From: Bordetella parapertussis
GTDB lineage: Bacteria; Pseudomonadota; Gammaproteobacteria; Burkholderiales; Burkholderiaceae_C
DNA: 12,369 bases
Direction: 5' to 3'
NCBI GenBank assembly: GCA_945888535.1
Contig: CAMDAN010000076.1
Location: 1-12,369 of the forward strand
Shown: positions 1-6,006 of the stretch, in pieces
How the letters are laid out: every line of letters begins with the position of its first letter
Position numbering within the stretch: position 1 is the first letter of the stretch
Made by a program: the position numbers and the translations under genes
The notes under the pieces: model-generated
Told to the model about the DNA's origin: nothing
Databases searched by the model: none
What the model saw: the letters and a program-made list of their open reading frames with translations, nothing else

Positions 1-230
1 TGATCGAGTTGGGGGCGCAGCTTGTCGATTTGCAATCGCACCAGCCCCAAGTCCACCACCATGCCGTTGTGCGGCGCGGGCTGTCCCCTGACAGTGACTT
101 CGGCGTAATAGGTGTGGCCGTGGACCCGCAGACTTCCCTCGGTTTCGATCTCTCGGCGAAGAGTATGGGCGGCATCGAAAAAGAATTTTTGGCTAACGCT
201 AAATCGCGCCGCAAGAGGTAAGGCGTTCAT
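1..230 (-). CDS. queD: QueD-like 6-carboxytetrahydropterin synthase (partial, 3' end outside window)
   Basis: The N-terminal 76 residues of a PTPS/QueD-family protein are present; the gene runs off the left edge. Family members convert 7,8-dihydroneopterin triphosphate to 6-carboxytetrahydropterin in the cytosol, the step before QueE in the preQ0/queuosine pathway. Visible marks are FFFDAAH (H22) and HGH (H37, H39), the three expected zinc ligands, followed by GMVVDLG. The 14-residue spacing from H22 to H37 is the same as I recall for E. coli QueD, but the position of its catalytic cysteine (C27) is serine here (S33). The ATG (228-230) overlaps the queE stop in an ATGA, which supports both the start and the pathway. 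It could be a divergent PTPS-like enzyme with another activity. Family assignment is firm; the exact reaction is less so. Confidence 0.88.
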   Translation of the reverse strand, partial: MNALPLAARFSVSQKFFFDAAHTLRREIETEGSLRVHGHTYYAEVTVRGQPAPHNGMVVDLGLVRLQIDKLRPQLD

Positions 231-871
231 CGTATTCCCGTGATTTTGTGGGTTTGCAAACTTAAATTCCAAATCGGGTTTTGAAGGCACAAGGCAATGC
301 AAATCTCCGTATTTTTCGTCCGCAACACGTTGTCTTGCGGTTGCAAATAATGGTTTTCAAATGGCAGGTCTTTCATGGCTTGGGCCTCACTCCAAGCCAA
401 ACCTTCTTGCGGCCACACCAATTTAAGCTCCTGGCCGCTGCGCTGAAGCCAAGGGGCACCAGCTTTAGGGCTGACACAAATCCAATCAATCCCTTCAGGC
501 GCAAGCAGGCTGCCGTTGGTTTCAACCGCGATTTTGAAGTGACGGGCATGCAAAGCCGCAACCAAAGCGTCATCGACTTGCAACAAGGGCTCCCCGCCAG
601 TTAACACTACAAAGCGGTTTCCTAATTCGCCTTCGGGCCACAACTTTTCTATCTGTTGCGCCAAGGCATCGGCGCTGTCATAGCGTGCGCCCAAGGTGCC
701 GTCGGTTCCAACAAAATCGGTATCGCAAAATTGGCACACGGCGCTGGCGCGGTCAGCCTCGCGCCCCGACCACAAATTACAACCCGCAAAGCGACAAAAG
801 ACCGCAGGCTTTCCTGCATTCGCGCCTTCGCCTTGCAAGGTATAAAAAATCTCTTTGATTTGGTAGCTCAT
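227..871 (-). CDS. queE: 7-carboxy-7-deazaguanine synthase QueE (radical SAM)
   Basis: QueE is a cytosolic radical SAM enzyme that contracts the ring of 6-carboxytetrahydropterin to 7-carboxy-7-deazaguanine on the way to preQ0 and queuosine. The 214-residue product starts MSYQIKEIFYTLQGEG, the usual QueE N-terminus. The cluster cysteines are C31, C46 and C49, a CX14CX2C arrangement as described for Burkholderia multivorans QueE rather than the classical CX3CX2C. TGGEP (91-95) is the SAM-binding GGE motif, VETNGSL follows at 116-122 and the C-terminal LSLQTHK is typical. I chose the ATG at 869-871 over an in-frame GTG at 878-880 because it gives the family N-terminus, has a weak GAGTGGG upstream, and overlaps the stop of a possible upstream small ORF. 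Downstream it overlaps queD by four bases, suggesting translational coupling. Confidence 0.95.
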   Translation of the reverse strand: MSYQIKEIFYTLQGEGANAGKPAVFCRFAGCNLWSGREADRASAVCQFCDTDFVGTDGTLGARYDSADALAQQIEKLWPEGELGNRFVVLTGGEPLLQVDDALVAALHARHFKIAVETNGSLLAPEGIDWICVSPKAGAPWLQRSGQELKLVWPQEGLAWSEAQAMKDLPFENHYLQPQDNVLRTKNTEICIALCLQNPIWNLSLQTHKITGIR

Positions 872-972
872 GGAACCCACTCAAAAAAGGCAGATTCACT
901 CGGCGAAAAGGGGGAACATTCGCGGACAGCACAACAACAAGCGAAGGCCATCGCAGCGAGGTTTTTATACAT
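868..972 (-). CDS. Candidate 34-residue leader ORF coupled to queE
   Basis: An ATG at 970-972 is preceded by AGAGGA (978-983 on the minus strand) with a five-base spacer, the best ribosome-binding site in this region. The ORF encodes 34 residues starting MYKNLAAMAF, with three consecutive cysteines at 12-14 and a fourth at 19, and ends at a TGA that overlaps the queE ATG as ATGA. The same junction type joins queE and queD, so ribosomes could pass through all three. The product matches no family I recognise; the short lysine-then-hydrophobic start is not a convincing signal peptide. It may be a regulatory leader, a small protein, or chance. Evidence is the start signal and the coupling only. 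Confidence 0.35.
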   Translation of the reverse strand: MYKNLAAMAFACCCAVRECSPFSPSESAFFEWVP

Positions 973-1196
973 GGTAGTCCTCTACATGGCCCAAAAAAGA
1001 AACGCTCCAAGCGCGGGCACGCTGTGAAGTGGAACCTATTTTACAACCCGCAGATTGAAATTATTTTGTGGTTACCTGAAACATTTATCACGCAAAACGA
1101 GGGTTTTCACTAAGTGCAGCCCAAATTGAGAATCTCATAATGATTTTCAGGCGGTAATTTCACGCTTGTTTTTCCTCATATCGATTGGAGCCCATC
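973..1196. other. Intergenic region between divergent queE and TRAP operons
   Basis: The full gap between queE and the TRAP operon is just over 300 bases if the small leader ORF is not counted. This part must hold the promoters of both divergent units. It is AT-rich around 1030-1160. I found no pair of -35 and -10 boxes with good spacing in either direction, so I call no promoter. It contains the overlapping palindromes at 1127-1143 and no tRNA-like or terminator-like structure. Confidence 0.5.
1127..1143. promoter_or_regulatory. Overlapping palindromes upstream of TRAP operon, possible operator
   Basis: TGAGAATCTCA (1127-1137) is a perfect palindrome around a central base, and TCATAATGA (1135-1143) is a second one overlapping it. 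CATAAT within it resembles a -10 box, but no good -35 box lies 17 bases upstream. The location, about 55 bases before the binding-protein start, suits an operator for a dimeric regulator. Short palindromes arise by chance, so this is only a candidate. Confidence 0.22.
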
Positions 1197-2336
1197 TTGA
1201 CTGATAACAAAACCCCACGCCGTCGTAACCTACTTAAAGGCATTGCAGTTGCTGCTGGTGCAGTTTCTGCACCCATGCTCGCAAAAGCACAGACTGGCCC
1301 CATTTCTATGCGTTGGCAGAGCACTTGGCCTGCCAAGGACATTTTCCATGAGTACGCTCTCGACTACGCGAAAAAAGTCAATGACATGACTGGCGGCGAT
1401 TTGAAAATTGAAGTGTTGCCTGCGGGCGCTGTGGTTCCTGCTTTCGGATTGCTCGAAGCCGTATCTAAAGGAACATTGGACGGTGGTCACGGAGTTTTGG
1501 GTTACCACTACGGTAAGCAAAACGCCTTGGCGCTGTGGAATTCTGGTCCCGCTTTCGGTATGGACGCGAACATGATCCTGTCATGGCACAAGTATGGCGG
1601 CGGCGCTGACTTGCTCGCTAAGTTGTACGCCTCCATCGGCGGCAACGTGCAATCTTTCTTGTACGGCCCCATGTCCACACAGCCTTTGGGCTGGTTCAAA
1701 AAGCCCATTACCAAGTCATCTGACTTCAAAGGCTTGAAATTCCGTACCAACGGATTGGCGATTGACCTGTTCACCGCCATGGGCGCTGCGGTTAATGCTT
1801 TGCCAGGCGGCGAGATCGTTCCAGCGATGGACCGCGGCTTGCTCGACGGTGCTGAGTTCAACAACGCAACCTCCGACCGTATCTTGGGCTTCCCCGATGT
1901 GTCTAAAGTTTGCATGTTGCAAAGCTACCACCAAAGCGCTGAGACCTTTGAGATCATGTTCAACAAGACCAAGTACGACGCGCTGCCCGCCAAGATGAAA
2001 GCCGTGATTGCTGGGGCCACCGAGGCGGCTTCTGCTGACATGTCATGGAAGGCCGTAGATCGTTACTCCAAAGACTACATCGAGTTACAAACCAAAGACA
2101 AAGTCAAGTTCTACAAAACTCCTGACGCCATTTTGCAAGACCAGCTCAAAATTTGGTCTGAAATTTTGGAGAAAAAGTCTGCTGAGAATCCACTGTTCAA
2201 GGAAATTGTGGAATCGCAAAAAGCGTTTGCAGCCCGTGCTGTGAAATGGGACCAAGACACCAACATCAGCCGACGCATGGCGGTGAACCACTTCTTTGGC
2301 GCCAAACCAAAAGCAGCCGCACCGAAAAAAGCTTAA
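1197..2336 (+). CDS. dctP: TRAP transporter periplasmic substrate-binding protein, TakP/FcbT1-like (DctP family)
   Basis: This is the extracytoplasmic solute receptor of a TRAP transporter, a periplasmic protein that hands an organic-acid-type substrate to the QM permeases. The start is a TTG (1197) six bases after GGAG (1187-1190); the in-frame TTG at 1185 overlaps that site and is unlikely. The 379-residue product has a Tat signal, RRRNLLKG at residues 8-15, then an Ala/Val-rich stretch with probable cleavage after AKA (about residue 31). The mature part begins MRWQSTWPAKDIFHEYA. GLKFRT carries the Arg (R183) expected to bind the substrate carboxylate, followed by ALPGGEIVPAMDRG and AEFNN. 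The sequence belongs with TakP (2-oxoacids) and the chloroaromatic/mannitol group (COG4663). The substrate cannot be read from the sequence. A short Lys/Ala-rich tail ends the protein. Confidence 0.93.
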   Translation: MTDNKTPRRRNLLKGIAVAAGAVSAPMLAKAQTGPISMRWQSTWPAKDIFHEYALDYAKKVNDMTGGDLKIEVLPAGAVVPAFGLLEAVSKGTLDGGHGVLGYHYGKQNALALWNSGPAFGMDANMILSWHKYGGGADLLAKLYASIGGNVQSFLYGPMSTQPLGWFKKPITKSSDFKGLKFRTNGLAIDLFTAMGAAVNALPGGEIVPAMDRGLLDGAEFNNATSDRILGFPDVSKVCMLQSYHQSAETFEIMFNKTKYDALPAKMKAVIAGATEAASADMSWKAVDRYSKDYIELQTKDKVKFYKTPDAILQDQLKIWSEILEKKSAENPLFKEIVESQKAFAARAVKWDQDTNISRRMAVNHFFGAKPKAAAPKKA

Positions 2337-2355
2337 CCTTTTTTAGCGTTTCCCC

Positions 2356-2380
2356 AGCCATCCAGGAGTCCTGAATGGCT
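2356..2380 (+). terminator. Hairpin 1 after dctP, probable attenuator or 3'-end stabiliser
   Basis: AGCCAT pairs with ATGGCT and CAGG with CCTG around an AGT loop, with one C/A mismatch, giving a ten-base-pair stem. A weak GTTTTA tract follows. It lies 20 bases after the dctP stop and before the related hairpin 2. It may protect the dctP 3' end or reduce transcription into the permease genes. Confidence 0.6.
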
Positions 2381-2392
2381 GTTTTATACTGA

Positions 2393-2428
2393 TTAGTCAC
2401 CCGGGACTCCTGGGTGGCTAATTTTTTT
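2393..2428 (+). terminator. Hairpin 2 with T7 tract, intrinsic terminator/attenuator inside TRAP operon
   Basis: TTAG/CTAA, CACCC/GGGTG and GG/CC pair, with two G-T wobbles, around an ACT loop (2393-2421); seven T residues follow directly (2422-2428). This is a classical intrinsic terminator 14 bases before the small-permease ATG. Because dctQ and dctM have no other visible promoter, it is best read as a partial terminator that makes binding protein more abundant than permease. Confidence 0.75.
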
Positions 2429-2441
2429 ATGTGGTTCCCTC

Positions 2442-3065
2442 ATGCAAAACCTGCTTCTTTTCATTGACAAAGTCAGCACCTGGATAGGTCAGTTTTTTTC
2501 CTGGCTGATCGTGGCATTGACGTTAATGATTTCTTGGGAAGTTTTTTCCCGCTACGTCCTTGACAGCCCCCATGCGTGGGCATTTGACGTAATGAGCATG
2601 ATGTATGGCTCGCTGTTCATGATGGCAGGTGCCTACACTTTGTCCAAAAATGGCCATGTGCGAGGGGATGTGCTTTACGGTTTTTTCCCGCCCCGTCTGC
2701 AAGCTTGGTTTGACTTGATTCTTTACTTTGTGTTTTTCATTCCAGGTGTATTTGCTTTGGCGTATGCGGGTTACGGTTTTGCAGCCGATTCTTGGGCCAT
2801 TAACGAGCACTCCAACATCACTGCCGACGGCCCGCCGGTGTACCCCTTTAAAACGATTTTGCCGATTGCAGGTTTTTTTCTTCTAGCCCAAGGTCTGGTT
2901 GAGGTTGTGCGCTGCATTGTTTGCATCAAGCAAGGTGAATGGCCTAAGCGCGGCGACGATGTGGACGAGGTCGATGTCGAAAAACTCAAAGAAATGGTCA
3001 ACGTCAAAGACGAAGACATCGCCAAACTCGATGCGCTTTTGACAGCCGGCAAGGGAACGAAATAA
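2442..3065 (+). CDS. dctQ: TRAP transporter small permease (DctQ/FcbT2 type)
   Basis: The 207-residue product is the small inner-membrane subunit that pairs with the large permease. Four hydrophobic segments lie at about 16-38, 46-66, 88-111 and 137-161. ISWEVFSRYV (30-39) and the GHVRGDVLYG loop (71-80) are typical DctQ marks, the latter corresponding to the usual GHVRVD. The last 40 residues are strongly charged and acidic (GDDVDEVDVEKLKE and on), a cytosolic tail longer than most small subunits carry. The ATG at 2442 gives a normal N-terminus, but no good Shine-Dalgarno is visible; the transcript start or the preceding hairpin may influence initiation. The TAA overlaps the dctM ATG by one base (TAATG). 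Confidence 0.92.
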   Translation: MQNLLLFIDKVSTWIGQFFSWLIVALTLMISWEVFSRYVLDSPHAWAFDVMSMMYGSLFMMAGAYTLSKNGHVRGDVLYGFFPPRLQAWFDLILYFVFFIPGVFALAYAGYGFAADSWAINEHSNITADGPPVYPFKTILPIAGFFLLAQGLVEVVRCIVCIKQGEWPKRGDDVDEVDVEKLKEMVNVKDEDIAKLDALLTAGKGTK

Positions 3066-5017
3066 TGAAAAAAGAAATCTGGTTTGGCCTGACGATCATG
3101 GCCTTGGTCGTGTTGTCGGCCTTTGTTTTGCTGCCAGCACCTTCTGAGATGTCCAACGGCCACTTGGGGCTTTTAATGCTGGCCCTGGTGGTGGTAGCGA
3201 TCATGTTGGGTTTCCCAACTGCCTTCACCTTGATGGGCATGGGAATGATCTTTGCCTGGATCGCCTACAAAAGTCGAAACCCTGATTTGGCGGTTCAGCA
3301 AACTCTGGACCTGATGGTTCAGCGTGCCTATTCGGTCATGTCCAACGACGTGCTGATCTCTATTCCTTTGTTCGTGTTCATGGGTTACCTTATTGAGCGC
3401 GCCAACCTGATCGAGAAATTGTTCAAGAGTATGCACTTGGCCATGGCCCGCTTGCCGGGCTCGCTGGCCGTAGCCACCATCGTGACCTGCGCTATTTTTG
3501 CGACAGCTACCGGTATCGTGGGCGCGGTAGTTACGCTCATGGGCTTGCTGGCGCTGCCCGCTATGCTGCGGGCTGGCTACAGTGTTCAGTTGTCGGCGGG
3601 TGCCATCACCGCTGGTGGTTGTTTGGGTATTTTGATCCCCCCTTCGGTCATGTTGATCGTTTACGGCGCGACCGCAGGCGTATCGGTGGTCAAGTTGTAC
3701 GCCGGGGCATTTTTCCCGGGGATCATGCTGGCCGCCTTGTACGTCATTTACGTGGTGATCATCGCCAAATGGAAGCCCCATTTGGCACCACCCATGTCGG
3801 CCGAAGACCGTATCGTCCCTTTGCCAGCGTTTGCGCAAGTGGTGTCCAAAGAGATCAGCAATATCGTCTTGCCCGGCTTGATCGGTGCCCTCAAAGGCAA
3901 GCGCAATGCGGCAGTTTCCATGCGCGATCTGCTCAATCACATGGGCATTGCCTTGTTGCCTGCTTTGGCAGTAGCCGCGATCATGGGGACTATTTATTTC
4001 AAGGTCACCGCCCCCCTGCCAGTCGAGGTCGTAGCAGGTGTGGTGGCCATGGGTGGTGATCTGGCCGATTCGAACACCACGGAAGAAGAAGCCCCTAGTG
4101 TCAGTGGTTTGTCGGAACCTGAAACAGACGGTTTGCAACCTCCACCGGCGGATTCGACCGAAGTAGCCAAAGCAGAAGCTGCGCCTGCCGCTGAGCAAGC
4201 CAAAGATCAAGCGCCTACTGTCGCGGCTGCGGCAGAAACACCCGTGGCCGACGCTGAACGCCAGCCCGCGCCCCTGTCTTTCTGGATCGGTTTGGTCAGT
4301 TGTGCGGTGGCCTTGGTCCTCTTTTATGCCTATTTCAGCTTTGCGCGGCTTGAGATCTTTAAGATGCTTTTGGGCTCATTCTTTCCCTTGGCCCTCATGA
4401 TTTTGGCGGTGTTAGGAACCATCGTGTTTGGCTTGGCCACACCGACCGAGGCCGCGGCTATGGGCTCTTTGGGTGGCTTGCTACTGGCAGCCGCTTACCG
4501 ACGCCTGAACTACGTGGTGCTGCGCGAGTCGGTGTACCTGACGGCTAAAACCAGTGCCATGGTGTGCTGGCTGTTTGTAGGCTCTAGCATTTTCTCGGCG
4601 GCGTTTGCGCTGCTGGGCGGCCAAGAGCTCATCAATACTTGGGTCTTGGGTATGGACCTGACGCCAGTGCAGTTCATGATCTTGGCGCAAGTGGTTATTT
4701 TCTTGCTGGGCTGGCCTCTGGAGTGGACAGAAATCATCGTGATTTTCATGCCGATTTTCATCCCCTTGTTACCCCACTTCGGCATTGATCCTTTGTTCTT
4801 TGGCTTGTTGGTTGCCCTTAACTTGCAGACCGCGTTCCTCAGTCCGCCCGTGGCCATGGCAGCGTTCTACTTAAAGGGTGTGAGCCCACCGCACGTCACA
4901 TTGAACCAGATCTTCGCAGGCATGTTGCCTTTCATGGCGATTCAAGTGTTTGCGATCTTCCTGCTTTACATGTTCCCCGCCATCGGAATGTGGCTGCCGG
5001 GAGTGCTTTACAATTAA
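3065..5017 (+). CDS. dctM: TRAP transporter large permease (DctM/FcbT3 type) with internal extension
   Basis: This is the main membrane subunit, driving uptake with the Na+ or H+ gradient. The 650 residues compare with about 430 for an ordinary DctM. The N-terminal half is canonical: LGFPTAFTLMG (48-58), SIPLFVFMGYLIER (99-112), GCLGILIPPSVMLIVYG (185-201). The C-terminal half resumes near residue 435 with FGLATPTEAAAMGSLGG (455-471), then NLQTAFLSPPVAMAAFYLKG (586-605). Between about 243 and 434 lies an extra segment of roughly 190 residues: a polar region, a probable helix at 293-312, an acidic Ala/Pro/Glu-rich stretch at 334-402 and another helix at 404-424. I believe long forms occur in the COG4664 group. 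AGGGA before the ATG (in the end of dctQ) and the TAATG overlap support coupled translation. The reading frame is open throughout, so this is not a frameshift. Confidence 0.93.
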   Translation: MKKEIWFGLTIMALVVLSAFVLLPAPSEMSNGHLGLLMLALVVVAIMLGFPTAFTLMGMGMIFAWIAYKSRNPDLAVQQTLDLMVQRAYSVMSNDVLISIPLFVFMGYLIERANLIEKLFKSMHLAMARLPGSLAVATIVTCAIFATATGIVGAVVTLMGLLALPAMLRAGYSVQLSAGAITAGGCLGILIPPSVMLIVYGATAGVSVVKLYAGAFFPGIMLAALYVIYVVIIAKWKPHLAPPMSAEDRIVPLPAFAQVVSKEISNIVLPGLIGALKGKRNAAVSMRDLLNHMGIALLPALAVAAIMGTIYFKVTAPLPVEVVAGVVAMGGDLADSNTTEEEAPSVSGLSEPETDGLQPPPADSTEVAKAEAAPAAEQAKDQAPTVAAAAETPVADAERQPAPLSFWIGLVSCAVALVLFYAYFSFARLEIFKMLLGSFFPLALMILAVLGTIVFGLATPTEAAAMGSLGGLLLAAAYRRLNYVVLRESVYLTAKTSAMVCWLFVGSSIFSAAFALLGGQELINTWVLGMDLTPVQFMILAQVVIFLLGWPLEWTEIIVIFMPIFIPLLPHFGIDPLFFGLLVALNLQTAFLSPPVAMAAFYLKGVSPPHVTLNQIFAGMLPFMAIQVFAIFLLYMFPAIGMWLPGVLYN

Positions 5018-5028
5018 TTTTCAAAGCG

Positions 5029-5072
5029 CGCCCAAACACTTTAATTTTTAAGTGTTTGGGCGATTTTGTTTT
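5029..5072 (+). terminator. Strong intrinsic terminator after TRAP operon
   Basis: A perfect 13-base-pair stem, CGCCCAAACACTT (5029-5041) with AAGTGTTTGGGCG (5050-5062), encloses an eight-base AT loop and is followed by ATTTTGTTTT. It begins 12 bases after the dctM stop and ends 20 bases before the desaturase ATG, so it separates the two units. The desaturase promoter is not obvious and may overlap it. Confidence 0.92.
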
Positions 5073-5091
5073 GCAAGTTTCAGTGTTGCCC

Positions 5092-6006
5092 ATGAACAGA
5101 CAACCCAATCTCGCTTCGGTCCAACCGCTTGCGATCGAATGGCCAACTTGGCTCGTTATCATTTCCCTTTACAGCGGCTGGTTGGCGACTTTGGCGTGGT
5201 ACGCCCATGCGCCAGCGCTAGTGCCCCTGATTGTGCTGGTGATTCTGGGCGCGTGGTACTTGAGCTTGCAGCACGAATTGGTCCACAAGCACCCCACACA
5301 AAACCTGCGGCTTAACCGTGCTTTGGGCCTCTTGCCCGTCGCAGTGTGGTACCCGTTTGATGTGTACCGCGACAGCCACCTCGCCCACCACCGCGACGAG
5401 CTTTTGACCTTTCCTGGCATCGACCCCGAAAGCAATTACACCGAGCCTGCGGACTACGTTCAATTTTCTGCGCCTTATAAGTTTTTACTTAACGCCCAAA
5501 GAACCTCAATTGGACGATTTTTGATTACACCGGCTTTCTCCATCTTCAATCTTCTCCAACCTTTAACCCGGTTGGAAAATTGGCGTAACGCTGCATTTCG
5601 CAAAACCTGGATTCAACACTTGGCTCTACTGGTGGCCATGCTCTGGGCGATTGAACGCTTTACCGGCATGTCCGCTTGGGTATACGTTTCCATCAGTTAC
5701 TTTATGCTCAGCTTGGCTTTCATGCGCTCGTTTTATGAACACCGCCCTGCTGCCAACGCCATGCACCGCATTGTGATCAACGAAGCTGGCTGGCCTTGGC
5801 GCTTGCTGTACTTGAACAATAATTTTCACGCCGTACACCACGAACACCCCGGATTGGCTTGGTATGCAATACCCGCCGCCTATCGGCAAGAGCGTGAGCG
5901 TTATTTACAAGAGAACGGTAATTTTTTCTTCCCAGGTTACTTGCGCCTTTTCACACGACACGCAATCAAACCAATTGATTCAGCCCAGCAGATCACCCGC
6001 TTATGA
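5092..6006 (+). CDS. Fatty acid desaturase-family membrane di-iron enzyme
   Basis: The 304-residue product has the histidine boxes of membrane di-iron desaturases and hydroxylases (PF00487): HELVH (61-65), HLAHH (96-100) and HAVHH (246-250), with a further EHR at 216-218. Hydrophobic segments near 20-37, 42-58, 175-188 and 194-211 fit an inner-membrane enzyme with the active site on the cytosolic side. Such enzymes use O2 and electrons from a ferredoxin or cytochrome b5-like donor; none is encoded here. The substrate (lipid acyl chain, carotenoid or other) cannot be deduced. I chose the ATG at 5092 because the longer reading frame from 4990 runs through the TRAP terminator. The Shine-Dalgarno is weak. 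Its TGA overlaps the next gene's ATG (ATGA at 6003-6006), so the two are likely co-translated. Confidence 0.85.
   Translation: MNRQPNLASVQPLAIEWPTWLVIISLYSGWLATLAWYAHAPALVPLIVLVILGAWYLSLQHELVHKHPTQNLRLNRALGLLPVAVWYPFDVYRDSHLAHHRDELLTFPGIDPESNYTEPADYVQFSAPYKFLLNAQRTSIGRFLITPAFSIFNLLQPLTRLENWRNAAFRKTWIQHLALLVAMLWAIERFTGMSAWVYVSISYFMLSLAFMRSFYEHRPAANAMHRIVINEAGWPWRLLYLNNNFHAVHHEHPGLAWYAIPAAYRQERERYLQENGNFFFPGYLRLFTRHAIKPIDSAQQITRL

Noticed and set aside
281..604. Plus-strand frame of 107 codons
   Set aside because: It is entirely antisense to queE and has no domain signature or start signal.
872..880. GTG start for queE at 880
   Set aside because: It adds three residues not typical of the family and has no better ribosome-binding site than the ATG at 871.
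950..990. preQ1 riboswitch upstream of queE
   Set aside because: GAGG, a run of A and CCTC are present on the minus strand, but the order of stem, loop and A-rich tail does not match preQ1-I, and the A run lies before the second arm instead of after it.
3173..4210. A 345-codon open frame on the minus strand
   Set aside because: It is antisense to the conserved dctM coding sequence; its translation is rich in His, Gln, Arg and Gly with no recognisable domain, as expected of a shadow frame.
4064..4270. Frameshift or gene fusion in dctM
   Set aside because: The Ala/Pro/Glu-rich segment could suggest a fused foreign piece, but the frame stays open on both sides, flanking helices fit a membrane protein and no start signal or repeat borders it.
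4990..5091. Longer N-terminus for the desaturase, starting at 4990
   Set aside because: It would overlap dctM and translate through the TRAP operon terminator; the added residues resemble no desaturase N-terminus.
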